This document shows, piece by piece, positions 46,311 to 55,245 of a stretch of 64,000 bases of DNA (the first letter of the stretch is position 1; each line of letters starts with the position of its first letter). The notes beneath the pieces are model-generated. The model ran no database searches and was not told the origin of the DNA. It saw nothing but the letters and a program-made list of their open reading frames with translations. The stretch lies in NCBI RefSeq assembly GCF_001507335.1, contig NZ_LMAH01000012.1, forward strand, positions 1-64,000. The letters run 5' to 3'. The translations under genes and the position numbers were made by a program. This DNA is from Chryseobacterium sp. JAH. GTDB lineage: Bacteria > Bacteroidota > Bacteroidia > Flavobacteriales > Weeksellaceae.

Positions 46311-47447
46311 TTAGTTTGTTATATCGATTGCTCTGCACAAATTTTTGTATTCCTGAAATGCATCTCCAAATTCTTGAGTAAACTCGTAGTTACTCATTTG
46401 ATATTCTTCGTTTACACCTGTAGAAGTCGATAAATGTATTCTGCCATATTGAACTACGGGTATCTGATAATTATTTTTAAATCTCTTATCAGGGGTACCA
46501 TTTTTATTTACCTTTGCCCATGTTTTTCTGATAATTTTAGAATCTCGTGGGACAGAGGATGTTTCTGTAAAGCTGACAGATGTACTGATCAGATTTAGCT
46601 CATCGATTCCAATAATTGCAAAGTTTTGATTATTTGTAAACATTAATATAAAAGTGGGGTAGAAATAGAGATCTGCCCCATTTATATTTTGAAAATATAG
46701 TGCTTCATAATTAGATTTTATTATGGAAAGTGATCTTAAGCCTACTTTAATTTCTCTTCTATTTACTAGTGTGCTGGCGTTAGATCTCGCTGCGACGCGA
46801 TTTTGAAAATGGACACCCGTAATATCCCAAATACGATGAGATGTACTTAAGTTTTTAAAAGCATTATAAAAACGTTCGTACTTTCTTTTTATTGGATCAT
46901 CAAATTGCACATCAATATTAATTGCAGAGTTATCAATGACAATTTGTGTTTCAATGATAGCCTCTTTTTGAGCTGTTATATCTTGATTAATCTTCTCTAC
47001 AATTTTTTTATTAATAAATCCATAAATCAACATATAGCTTATAATCTTTTTTGTATTAGAAAAAGACAATGCTTTTTTTATCTTCTTCAAATCTGCCTCT
47101 AATTCAATTTTTTGCCGTTGTGCAACTAAAATAGATTCTTTGATTCCTGACATATCCTGAGAAGTTATTTCGTGTATATCGGCACTGAAAATGTTATCAG
47201 AAAGATTTCGACTGTAATCATGAACAGGAAGCGGATGACTTTGAGGTTGTGGTGATCGTGATGCTGGAGATCCTGATATTTTATATGAGTTTGAGAAGCC
47301 GAGAACGTTGGTATTTAATCTGGTTCCTGAAGAACTGAAATTTAAACTAGCTCCTCTTACTCCGATGCTTGTTGAGATGCCTCTTTTGCTGAAATTAAGA
47401 TGTACACCTGGTACAATTTTAATTCTTTTTCTGTATGACCAAGCCAT
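46311..47447 (-). CDS. DUF4236 protein, third gene of the PLD/VWA operon
   Basis: 378 residues. The first 55 residues (SYRKRIKIVPGVHLNFSKRG, SIGVRGASLNFSSSGTR) are the glycine- and serine-rich DUF4236 domain, whose function is unknown. The middle (about 95-160) is helical, with QDMSGIKESILVAQRQKIEL and a possible short hydrophobic segment. The C-terminal half (about 170-375) is a beta-rich region with YFYPTFILMFTNNQNFAII. It follows the VWA-like lipoprotein gene by 42 bases and probably shares its transcript. Confidence 0.8.
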   Translation of the reverse strand: MAWSYRKRIKIVPGVHLNFSKRGISTSIGVRGASLNFSSSGTRLNTNVLGFSNSYKISGSPASRSPQPQSHPLPVHDYSRNLSDNIFSADIHEITSQDMSGIKESILVAQRQKIELEADLKKIKKALSFSNTKKIISYMLIYGFINKKIVEKINQDITAQKEAIIETQIVIDNSAINIDVQFDDPIKRKYERFYNAFKNLSTSHRIWDITGVHFQNRVAARSNASTLVNRREIKVGLRSLSIIKSNYEALYFQNINGADLYFYPTFILMFTNNQNFAIIGIDELNLISTSVSFTETSSVPRDSKIIRKTWAKVNKNGTPDKRFKNNYQIPVVQYGRIHLSTSTGVNEEYQMSNYEFTQEFGDAFQEYKNLCRAIDITN

Positions 47448-47489
47448 GATGATAGTTTTTTAGGGTTATTGGATTGAGTTGATGAAGTT

Positions 47490-48458
47490 CTATTTACTTT
47501 CTATGAAGTTTTTAATTATCGGATAGACATCTTTACTGTTCGATAAAGTTGCATGTATTTGCACACGACCGGCTCCGGATTTGGTCAACCAATCTGTCCA
47601 GATAATCTTGATAATTTCCAAGTCGGTTGGATGAAACCGTGCAACACCATTTATATCTAAAGATCTGTCGGTAATTTCTAAAACCAAAACATCTATGTTT
47701 TTAAGATCACTGTTTGTTTTTTTAACTAGAAATTGAGGATTTGAAAGGATGAACTTTTGTAGGTTACTAGTTTTACTTTTAAGAAATTCAGTTCTTACTT
47801 CTGTAATTAGATCCTGATTAAGATTATAACCCGATGTTTTATTGATTGTTTCTATGTATCCATCAGTTAGCAGGACAATCTTATTTTTTGTTGTAGAGAT
47901 AATGCCTTTGTTCTCTGAAATTTTTATAGTATCAATTTGATTTGATAGTGAGGAATGGATGGTTTCATTAAAGTAATTCCAGACATCTGATCCTGAACTC
48001 TGGATTAAAGCATAAGAATATATCTTGGCTGTTTCTTCTTTTAATGTTGATATATCTGATTTTAACTGACTTCCTTTATATTTTGAAGCTTCTTTAAGCC
48101 TATTTTTAAATTTTAAAAAATTGATTTCAAAATTAGAATTATTGATTGTTTTCTCATTTAGAATGCCACGGTTAATAAAGTCAATTTTATAAATATCTAG
48201 TTGATTAAGATTTCGATTACCCAATTTCAACAATTCAGGAATACGATCTAATACTGAATTTATAATAGTTATATCTGATATGGGCTTAGGATGAATAGAT
48301 TGATTAATCCTATTTGATAAATCAGGTACTATGAGTACGTTGTAATTGCTCGTGATAGAATAAGTAATTTTTGTTTTTGAGCTACATTTTGTTTCTTTAC
48401 AGGAAATTAAAAGAACAAATAAGAGAAATACAATAATTGATGAATATAATTTTTTCAT
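47490..48458 (-). CDS. VWA-like lipoprotein, second gene of the PLD operon
   Basis: 322 residues with lipobox cysteine C20 (LLFVLLISC). The mature part begins with VLIVPDLSNRI and later has KIVLLTDGYIE. These two segments resemble the metal-ion site of von Willebrand A domains (DxSxS and a later DG), with the second serine replaced. It should sit in a membrane facing the periplasm. The 12-base gap to the upstream PLD-like gene indicates co-transcription. VWA assignment is an inference from pattern only. Confidence 0.65.
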   Translation of the reverse strand: MKKLYSSIIVFLLFVLLISCKETKCSSKTKITYSITSNYNVLIVPDLSNRINQSIHPKPISDITIINSVLDRIPELLKLGNRNLNQLDIYKIDFINRGILNEKTINNSNFEINFLKFKNRLKEASKYKGSQLKSDISTLKEETAKIYSYALIQSSGSDVWNYFNETIHSSLSNQIDTIKISENKGIISTTKNKIVLLTDGYIETINKTSGYNLNQDLITEVRTEFLKSKTSNLQKFILSNPQFLVKKTNSDLKNIDVLVLEITDRSLDINGVARFHPTDLEIIKIIWTDWLTKSGAGRVQIHATLSNSKDVYPIIKNFIESK

Positions 48459-48469
48459 GTTTTGTTTGT

Positions 48470-50536
48470 TTAGTTCTGTGCAAAATCAGTGGTTAAATTT
48501 TTCTGAAGGCTGATACCATTCAACCAATTTTCACATTCATTAATGGCTTCGGATGTTTTAATTTCTGCTTTTTTTACAGCAAATAGTTCGTAGAGATATT
48601 TACTCCAACCTTCCATGAAAATATTAATTCTGTTTTCCATTTCAGCTTTAGAAACCGGTAATTTGTCATTATCTACCTGACTTTTATAAATCTGAGAAAG
48701 ATTTTCGACTTTTTCCCTGAATGATAAAAAAGCATTTCTTAATGAACCAATTTTTCTGTTGCACTCCAGCGGTAGGTTTTGTCCTAATTTTTCATACTCT
48801 TTTTTATCTCTGTCCATAGCTAAAATCTCAATGTTTAATCCGTCATTTATTTTTTTAACTTCTAATATCTGATTGTCTAATCCCGAAATTTCATTTTCCA
48901 GATTTTCAATAGAAAACTTTATTTTTTGTTGCTGATGAGTTGTGCTTCGCTCGTGAAGCAAAGAATATATTTTGTTAACAATTAAAGTTAAAAGTAAAAC
49001 CCCTAAGGTTCCCAAAATAAAAACAAGCAAAAAATTCTCAGACAAAATAATATCTGAAGTAGCCATTTTTTGATCTATTTCGTTGGTCAAAAGTTTTATT
49101 TCCTCAATATTTCGTGCAACTTTATAAGCCATAAATGCATCGACAATTAATATTAAGGGCACGCCAAAATATGATTGAAAGTCTATTTTTTTTCTCATCT
49201 GACCATTAAAGTCTTGATTATATGAATTTCTAAGTATTAACTTCATCATTCCCAATGCTATGGGTATTGATACGAACAGAAATAAAAATAGAAGGCCACC
49301 AATGCCTTTTTCAGAAACTTTAGTAAAGACTTCGGGATCAAATATTTCTGTGTTTGATGGTATCATTCCTACTGCTAAAGATGCTTTAATGTCTTCTTTT
49401 GAAAAAATAAAAATGTAAGCCACAGATGTGTAAAAGACAAATATATAGGCTAGCAAGGATATTCCTAAGAGTCCTAGCACTGTCATTAAAAAAATATCCA
49501 ACGGAGGTTTAACAATGTCTGTTTTGAGATCGATGATTTTTTTTCTTACTAGCTCTATTTTATTTTGAAGAAAGGGAATTTGAGTATCAGTATTGGCCTT
49601 AATGATAAATCTTTTCTCATCGGTAGACTTTTCCAAAATATTGATCACATCCTGTGCATTTTTAGTTTCAGCATTAAGAGTGGATGTAAGGCTCTCAATC
49701 TCGTTTTCGGTTCTGATTTCTACATTTCCTATACTTAATTTTTGCTGTTCCTCTATTTTTGTTTTAAGTCGAGTCTTCTTTTCTTCAATGACCTCGATAT
49801 CGTTAATGAAATTCGAATATAAACTGTCCAGAGCTTGTGGTAAAATCTGATGATCTCCCTGGTTTTCGTGCGCTCTCTGATATGCATTGGCTTTAAGAAG
49901 GTTTTTATCAAAAGATCCTACTTCAGTGGCAATAATACTCGTTAAAACATCCTGGAAATCCTTTAATGACTTTTCCTGAAAACTCAACTCTTCTTTTTGT
50001 GAAAATGCAGGTTTTTCATAAGAGTCATTTAACGTTTCTTTCCATTCTGATTGCTCCTCTTTTTCAATATCCTCCAAACTTATTCCACTGTTAATTTTCT
50101 CAATTCTATTTTCTATCTTAAAGAAAGTGGTCACCAATTCGTCGACTGTTTTAGGAAAAGTCGTTACCAATACCTGTTCATGGTTGTTTTTTGCATTGTT
50201 TGACCAATTGTATGATCCGGAGATTGCAAGTCGTCTGTCGATGATACAGAATTTGAGATGCATCATACCGTATCCTATATTTTTAATACGATTAAATTTT
50301 ACGCCCATTATGCGTAATGCTTCAAAGTCCAGCTTTTCGTTGTCTGGCTGATCTGAAATGATTAACGAAATCTTCACTTGTTCAGCTGCCTTTTTTTGAA
50401 GTATATCAAAAAGTTCGGGATTGGTAAACCACGCCATTGCCACCAATATTTCTGATTGAGCGTTGAGCAGTTCAGTTTTTATTCTTGATAGAATTTCATC
50501 TGCATCAGATAAAGAATCTTGTACAATTGTTGTCAT
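48470..50536 (-). CDS. Membrane protein with one phospholipase-D-like HKD domain
   Basis: 688 residues. The N-terminal domain (about 8-130) has a complete HKD motif H93-L-K95-F-C-I-I-D100 and G107-S-Y-N, as in PLD-family nucleases and phospholipases; with only one motif it should act as a dimer. A coiled coil (about 180-340) leads to four predicted membrane helices (about 348-378, 410-432, 452-470, 500-522). A second coiled coil and a C-terminal soluble part follow. There is no signal peptide, so the PLD domain is probably cytoplasmic. It is the first gene of a three-gene operon. Confidence 0.85.
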   Translation of the reverse strand: MTTIVQDSLSDADEILSRIKTELLNAQSEILVAMAWFTNPELFDILQKKAAEQVKISLIISDQPDNEKLDFEALRIMGVKFNRIKNIGYGMMHLKFCIIDRRLAISGSYNWSNNAKNNHEQVLVTTFPKTVDELVTTFFKIENRIEKINSGISLEDIEKEEQSEWKETLNDSYEKPAFSQKEELSFQEKSLKDFQDVLTSIIATEVGSFDKNLLKANAYQRAHENQGDHQILPQALDSLYSNFINDIEVIEEKKTRLKTKIEEQQKLSIGNVEIRTENEIESLTSTLNAETKNAQDVINILEKSTDEKRFIIKANTDTQIPFLQNKIELVRKKIIDLKTDIVKPPLDIFLMTVLGLLGISLLAYIFVFYTSVAYIFIFSKEDIKASLAVGMIPSNTEIFDPEVFTKVSEKGIGGLLFLFLFVSIPIALGMMKLILRNSYNQDFNGQMRKKIDFQSYFGVPLILIVDAFMAYKVARNIEEIKLLTNEIDQKMATSDIILSENFLLVFILGTLGVLLLTLIVNKIYSLLHERSTTHQQQKIKFSIENLENEISGLDNQILEVKKINDGLNIEILAMDRDKKEYEKLGQNLPLECNRKIGSLRNAFLSFREKVENLSQIYKSQVDNDKLPVSKAEMENRINIFMEGWSKYLYELFAVKKAEIKTSEAINECENWLNGISLQKNLTTDFAQN

Positions 50537-50570
50537 AGGATTGAATTTTAATGGGTTATCATTCTGTGTT

Positions 50571-50578
50571 CAAAATTA
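50571..50578 (-). promoter_or_regulatory. Possible -7 box of the PLD operon
   Basis: The minus strand reads TAATTTTG (TAnnTTTG), about 35 bases before the PLD start codon. A TTTG lies 15 bases upstream, closer than usual. Confidence 0.4.
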
Positions 50579-50662
50579 ATAACAAAGACTATCCAAAAAT
50601 TATGGTTTACCATAATTCCAGGGAATTATATGAAAATACATTGATTCACTACTAAAAAATAG

Positions 50663-50690
50663 AATCAGCCCTCAATTTTGAGGGCTGATT
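50663..50690 (-). terminator. Terminator of the 50700..50981 gene
   Basis: AATCAGCCCTC / GAGGGCTGATT stem, followed on the minus strand by TCTATTTTTT. Confidence 0.85.
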
Positions 50691-50699
50691 TCTAATACT

Positions 50700-50981
50700 T
50701 TAATTGCAGCTTGAGCAATACGAACGGTCTACGTATTCTTTACTGTTTCCGGAGTAGTAATAACAACCACCACGAGGACCCACAATAAGAGTATGTCCAT
50801 TATAAGTACATCCTTTAGAAGTCGTTTTTTTAGCTGTACTTTTACGGCTTTTAGATTTCTTTTTCTTCTGTTGAAAATAAGAAAGTTCTGAAGTTGTCAT
50901 CTTAGATATTTCTGCAGCTTTGCTTACTACAGGTAACAATAGTCCTAAGCTTAGCACGGTGGCGAAGATCATTTTTTTCAT
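50700..50981 (-). CDS. Secreted protein with GPRGG motif
   Basis: 93 residues. Signal peptide to about 22 (VLSLGLLLPVVSKA), a lysine/serine-rich basic middle (QQKKKKSKSRKSTAKKTTSK), then CTYNGHTLIVGPRGGCYYYS with SKEYVDRSYC. The GPRGGxYYxxxxxKxYV wording resembles the PBCV-specific basic adaptor motif found in viral and some bacterial proteins. Five cysteines may form disulfides after export. Function unknown. The next gene at 50999 is 17 bases upstream, so the two may be co-transcribed. Confidence 0.7.
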   Translation of the reverse strand: MKKMIFATVLSLGLLLPVVSKAAEISKMTTSELSYFQQKKKKSKSRKSTAKKTTSKGCTYNGHTLIVGPRGGCYYYSGNSKEYVDRSYCSSCN

Positions 50982-50998
50982 GTTGAAGTAATTACAGT

Positions 50999-51205
50999 TT
51001 ATTTAGTATGACAAGTTGGACAGCATGTCTTACAACCATTTGAGTGTGTGTAAGATTTCTTAGCTTCCTTTACTGCACTTTCACATGTAGAAAACTCTCC
51101 CAGATACTGACAATTGGCTGGTAAAGGGAGATATGTGCAATTCTCTAGATGAACCTCATGATCTCCATTGCTTTGAGCATTTTTGTTGACGTAATACTTT
51201 TTCAT
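50999..51205 (-). CDS. Small cysteine-rich protein
   Basis: 68 residues without signal peptide. It starts KKYYVNKNAQSNGDHEVH, has ENCTYLPLPANCQYLGEF and ends in a CKTCCPTCHTK cluster that could bind metal. The type is common in Flavobacteriia as a conserved hypothetical protein. Its gene lies just upstream of the GPRGG gene. Confidence 0.65.
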   Translation of the reverse strand: MKKYYVNKNAQSNGDHEVHLENCTYLPLPANCQYLGEFSTCESAVKEAKKSYTHSNGCKTCCPTCHTK

Positions 51206-51285
51206 AAAATTTTAATTTTTTATTGATTAACATTTCAAAAGTATTTAGATAATAATAGATTTAATTACGGATTTCCATAAAAGGA

Positions 51286-51311
51286 AAACTTTCTAATGCA
51301 TTAGAAAGTTT
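51286..51311. terminator. Perfect 26-base palindrome after the response regulator gene
   Basis: AAACTTTCTAATG pairs with CATTAGAAAGTTT without a mismatch. On the minus strand TTTTCC follows. It can act as a terminator or as a binding site. Confidence 0.6.
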
Positions 51312-51337
51312 ATAAAAATGATAAGATATATTATTTT

Positions 51338-52003
51338 TTAGATGATGCCTAGATCTTTGCAGAATGCAATTAGTTGCTCATTATTATTAATTCCCAATTC
51401 CTCTTTCAGAACATTTAATTTCTTTTCTATGCTGCTAAGACTATTAGGTTTTATATTGTTATTCGCAAGATATGTTGGAATATTCTTTTGTAAGACTCCC
51501 TGAGCAAGAAGGGAAACTAAAGTAACATCGAAAGATGAAAATTCATAACTATTTAATTTTTTCACATCTTGTCTAGCTTCTAAAGCAAGATAGTTGTTCC
51601 CTTTAAATACTTCAGAAACTGCTTTCCTTAATTCTTTTCCATCATTTCTGCCTTTTCTGACGTAACCATTGATTTGATAGTCCTTGAATAATGTATCTAT
51701 TATTCCTGATTTATGTTCTGCAGAAAAAAAAATTACTTTAATAGAAGGGTGGATTTCACGGATTTCTTTCACCATTTCTCGTCCATCTTTAATTCTTTGT
51801 TCTCTATAATCAGTATCATAATAAACATCAGTAATGAGCAGATCGTAAGGACTGTTTTCCCTTAAACTTTTTTTAATTTTTTCTACAGCATCATCGCAAT
51901 AATGGACGTAATCCACCACTGGGATTTTTAATTCATCAGCTGTTCTCTGTACAGATAAATTTAGTATTTCGTGATCTTCTGCGATTAAAACTTTTTTAAA
52001 CAT
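51338..52003 (-). CDS. Response regulator with LuxR-like HTH
   Basis: 221 residues. The receiver domain has the acidic pair E9-D10, phospho-acceptor D59 (LLITD), S94 (IFFSAE) and K117 (VRKG). The C-terminal HTH (about 158-220) reads SLLAQGVLQKNIPTYLANN and SSIEKKLNVLKEELGI, a NarL/FixJ-type fold with unusual spacing. Its gene follows the TPR histidine kinase gene by 12 bases, so the pair forms one two-component system. Target genes are unknown; the island genes around it are candidates. Confidence 0.88.
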   Translation of the reverse strand: MFKKVLIAEDHEILNLSVQRTADELKIPVVDYVHYCDDAVEKIKKSLRENSPYDLLITDVYYDTDYREQRIKDGREMVKEIREIHPSIKVIFFSAEHKSGIIDTLFKDYQINGYVRKGRNDGKELRKAVSEVFKGNNYLALEARQDVKKLNSYEFSSFDVTLVSLLAQGVLQKNIPTYLANNNIKPNSLSSIEKKLNVLKEELGINNNEQLIAFCKDLGII

Positions 52004-52015
52004 AACATTTTTGTT

Positions 52016-53704
52016 TTATGAAATAGGAAAGGAAAAGTTTACTTCCAGTCCGTTTTCAGTTTGAGTTTCAAAAGTAATAGACCCACCGATATTCTCAATA
52101 CGGTTTACCATATTACGAACACCATTTTTCAAAATAGTTTCATTATTGATTCCAATTCCTGTATCAGAATAGAAAACTTTGACGTTTTCAAAAGTTCTTT
52201 CGAATCTTAAAGTGACACGATCTGCTTTACTGTGCTTTTTCATATTAATCAGCAATTCACGTAATATCTGATAAACTTCAGCCTTATTAAAATCAGATAT
52301 ATCTTCCCAAACCTCGACCTCATTACCAATTAAAATAGTATTCACTTCATCATTATTAAAGTAGCTCAAAAGTTTAGCAATCTTTTCATGAAAAACTTCT
52401 GAATGATCGTCATTTTTAATATTGTCGTAAGAAATATTCCGTGATCGATTATAAACATATTCTAGATCATCTAATGTTTCATCTCTGCTGATATCCAGAT
52501 GATTTTCTAGTTTTGTCATCACCTGATAGATTCCATTGGCTACTACATCATGAACTTTTTTGGAGTATTTTAATTCCGTGTTTTTTACTTCTAATTCTTT
52601 TTCCTGTTTAAGCAGTTCTTTTTCCTGTTCAAGTCTTTTACGTCTTTTTTTATAAGATAGATTAGCAAAGATAATTATGGTGATTAGTCCAACTACTGCA
52701 ATCACTAAATAAATAAGTTTTTTTTGAGATTCAAGTTGGTCAACTTTAAGAATGCTGTTTTCAGCTTTACTTTTTTCTACACCGTAGCGTATTAATGCAT
52801 ACTGATTTTTAGCACGGTTTACCTCTAATTGAATTTCATCGTTGAGAGAAGTGAATTTTTGGAAATTTATCTGATAGTTCTTTGAATCTAAGAAAATTAT
52901 TCTTTTGAAAGCCTGTAACCGATCCGGTAAACTATTGGCAGCAATTGCAGCACCTTCCATTTTTTTTGCGTATGCCAAAGCAATCCTATTATCTTTATCT
53001 TTATAATAGTCACATAAATTTGCAAAACTAGAATTTAAATCTAATTTATTTCCCCCTTTAGATCGGATATTTAAAGCTCTGTTATAGAAAGGCAAAGGAT
53101 TGAAATTTTGATTTTCCAAGTATTTGGCACGTGCCCAGTTATTTAATGCTCTGGCATAGTCCACACTATCGGTTGTTTTTAAGGCAGCTTGTAAGTAAGG
53201 AATTGCAGTTTGATATTCACCTTTAGTAATTAAAACATCTCCGATATTATTACAGTAAATAAACTTGTTTTTTAACTTGACAGCATTGTCCAATGCTAAT
53301 TTGTAAAACTTTTCTGCTTCATCATAATTCTTAAGGTTGTTCGATGCTACTGCGAGGTTATTGTAATTTGCCGCTAAAAACCCCTTTGAAATACTGTCCT
53401 TTTTCTTCGCTAATAAAGTATCCGCTTCTAATGATGTTTCGATACTTCCGAAGTAATCTCCACTATTGGATTGGATAATTGCCATATTAATAGTTGCTTG
53501 TGCAGCTTTAGAGGAATCTTTATTCAAAAGATATTCATCTTTTGCGATATTATAGTAATAAAATGCTGAATCAGATATTTGATTATCTCTAAATTCATTT
53601 GCCTTGTCGTGACTGCTGTTATTAAGCAAAGTAACTTTATCTGGCTGGCTTTTCTTACATGAATAAAGAAGTAAAAACAATATCAGCAATAAAACTCTTA
53701 TCAT
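52016..53704 (-). CDS. TPR-containing membrane histidine kinase (HisKA_3-like)
   Basis: 562 residues. It starts with a lipoprotein-like signal (LLLILFLLLYSC, C16), then TPR-type helices (about 40-290: ANYNNLAVASNNLKNYDEAE, CNNIGDVLITKGEYQTAIPY), one membrane helix (330-349) and a cytoplasmic coiled coil. The dimerisation helix carries KKVHDVVANGIYQ with H385. The ATPase part shows RELLINMKKHSKA, DTGIGIN and GVRNMVNRIENIGG. This layout is common in Bacteroidota and pairs with LuxR-type regulators, here encoded 12 bases downstream. Confidence 0.88.
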   Translation of the reverse strand: MIRVLLLILFLLLYSCKKSQPDKVTLLNNSSHDKANEFRDNQISDSAFYYYNIAKDEYLLNKDSSKAAQATINMAIIQSNSGDYFGSIETSLEADTLLAKKKDSISKGFLAANYNNLAVASNNLKNYDEAEKFYKLALDNAVKLKNKFIYCNNIGDVLITKGEYQTAIPYLQAALKTTDSVDYARALNNWARAKYLENQNFNPLPFYNRALNIRSKGGNKLDLNSSFANLCDYYKDKDNRIALAYAKKMEGAAIAANSLPDRLQAFKRIIFLDSKNYQINFQKFTSLNDEIQLEVNRAKNQYALIRYGVEKSKAENSILKVDQLESQKKLIYLVIAVVGLITIIIFANLSYKKRRKRLEQEKELLKQEKELEVKNTELKYSKKVHDVVANGIYQVMTKLENHLDISRDETLDDLEYVYNRSRNISYDNIKNDDHSEVFHEKIAKLLSYFNNDEVNTILIGNEVEVWEDISDFNKAEVYQILRELLINMKKHSKADRVTLRFERTFENVKVFYSDTGIGINNETILKNGVRNMVNRIENIGGSITFETQTENGLEVNFSFPIS

Positions 53705-53731
53705 ATTTGATTTTTACTGCAAAATATGAAA

Positions 53732-53756
53732 AAAGGCAGACTTTTGATCTGCCTTT
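53732..53756 (-). terminator. Terminator of the 53771..53989 gene
   Basis: AAAGGCAGA / TCTGCCTTT stem; TTTTTT follows on the minus strand. It separates this gene from the kinase gene. Confidence 0.85.
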
Positions 53757-53770
53757 GAATAAATTATTTA

Positions 53771-53989
53771 TTATGGTCTTGGAGTAGGGGGCGTCTGTCC
53801 TGTGTTTCCTCCGATTGGTCCTCCGGGACCTCCTGTGCCGTCATCTCCGCCTGTTCCTGTTCCCGGATCTAATCCTTCTCCAGTTCCATCGAGCTGCGTC
53901 ATTATAGTATTTGTACCATTGTTGTTGTACGTATTTGCATTGTTGCTTCCGAATGCTAAACCAAGTAGCATTAATAAGAGTTGTATCAC
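53771..53989 (-). CDS. Small exported Gly/Thr/Pro-rich protein
   Basis: 72 residues. A hydrophobic start (LLLMLLGLAFGS) is followed by Asn/Thr-rich sequence and a low-complexity tail of GTG, DDG, GGP and PPTPRP units. This is a flexible exported peptide, perhaps held in the membrane by the N-terminal helix. A plus-strand frame through the same bases is a shadow. Function unknown; the next gene downstream is the TPR kinase, which makes a role as its signal partner conceivable but unproven. Confidence 0.55.
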   Translation of the reverse strand: MIQLLLMLLGLAFGSNNANTYNNNGTNTIMTQLDGTGEGLDPGTGTGGDDGTGGPGGPIGGNTGQTPPTPRP

Positions 53990-54346
53990 TGTTGTAAAAT
54001 TTAAAAATTGACATTGGTGTTCTTCCCCGCAAAACTGATTGCAGGCGGTGTTACACGTTTTTGAAAAAAGAAGCGCTTCTTAAATTTTGGGAAGTGAAAC
54101 CCTTGAAAACGGAAGAGAAACCTCTGCTTCCCAACCCGGAAATCAATCCTCCGTTTTCTCAGATATTCAGAAATCAGATTGTTAATAATTGTTTAGTTTC
54201 TCACTGATTTCTATGGCAAAGTAACGGTGATAATGAAGGTGAGTGTTAGCAGAAATTTGGAAAAAATTTGGAAATTTTAAATGGGCCAAGATTACGGTTA
54301 ACCGTAAGGTAATGTGCTGGAAATGTTATAATTTGCAATAAATCTA
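53990..54346. other. Intergenic region with an unexplained open stretch
   Basis: About 355 bases. From about 54000 to 54206 the plus strand is open for nearly 70 codons without a start (TDCRRCYTFLKKEALLKFWE, VKPLKTEEKPLLPNPE). It is less AT-rich than its surroundings and may be a gene fragment; family unknown. Confidence 0.3.
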
Positions 54347-55141
54347 ATGACTATGAAACAAGAATTAGTGGCAGAAAAAAAATTGCTCGAAGATGTCTAT
54401 TTAAAATCTAAAAATAGAGACGGTGGAACCTCGGACAGTGGTGTCTTTAAGGATGTAAGTACAGACTTAATTAACACTCACAAAATCAACTTAAGTTACA
54501 AGACCATGCTTGCTTATTATAATAGTGTAGTTTTAGAAAAAGAAGAATATAAATCCATTAAGAAATCAAGTCTGGATGCGCTGAGTTTATATCTTGACTG
54601 CAGAGATTACAATGAGTATAAAGAAAAGAATGGTTTTTTTAGAAACCAATCTGCAAATAACGATATTAGCGTAAAAATCGGCAACGGTATAGATGCGATT
54701 GCTGATTCCGTTAATAGCATTATTATTAAAATTACACATGCTCCTACTTTTAAATTTTCTGAAATCGTTAATAAAAATAATGCAATGGGAGCAGGTTTTA
54801 TTGGTTTATTTCTAACGGCCGGTTCATTTGCTCACTTTAACGGATACTTTCAAAAGAAGGATCATATGTATTGGAATGGAGAAGAGTACCGGTTGACTGT
54901 TGCAGCGGATCTGAATCCTAAACATGATGTTATTCCATTAGACAGTGTTCGGTTTAAATATTTTAGAAAAATTACTCGTCCTGACACTTTAGATATTGAT
55001 AACGGAATGGAGAACGTCTGGTATTCGAAATATCAGAATAAAGTTGAATTTTTCACGATGGATGGAGTCAACCCAGATAATCAAAAAGAACTCAAACCTG
55101 TTTCAGAAAGAATTATTTTAAAGTATGCAAGTGAAAAATAA
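54347..55141 (+). CDS. Protein with one membrane helix and a DNA-binding-like N-terminus
   Basis: 264 residues (ATG 54347 or 54353). The first 85 residues (TDLINTHKINLSYKTMLAYY, SLDALSLYLDCRDYNEYKEK) follow a pattern often seen in Bacteroidota proteins that begin with a helical, possibly DNA-binding module. One hydrophobic helix lies at about 143-162 (GAGFIGLFLTAGSFAHF). The C-terminal 90 residues are soluble and would lie outside. I do not recognise a family. A one-component membrane regulator is possible. Confidence 0.6.
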   Translation: MTMKQELVAEKKLLEDVYLKSKNRDGGTSDSGVFKDVSTDLINTHKINLSYKTMLAYYNSVVLEKEEYKSIKKSSLDALSLYLDCRDYNEYKEKNGFFRNQSANNDISVKIGNGIDAIADSVNSIIIKITHAPTFKFSEIVNKNNAMGAGFIGLFLTAGSFAHFNGYFQKKDHMYWNGEEYRLTVAADLNPKHDVIPLDSVRFKYFRKITRPDTLDIDNGMENVWYSKYQNKVEFFTMDGVNPDNQKELKPVSERIILKYASEK

Positions 55142-55204
55142 AGTACAAATATTACAGAGGGTGATTTATTACCATATTTACATTAAATTGTGCAAATTAT
55201 TTAA

Positions 55205-55236
55205 TAAAAAAGGGCAGCTGAAAATCAGTTGCCCTT
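55205..55236. terminator. Terminator between convergent genes
   Basis: AAGGGCA-CTGA pairs with TCAG-TGCCCTT around a short A loop. On the minus strand six T follow. Confidence 0.8.
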
Positions 55237-55245
55237 ATCCTCTCA

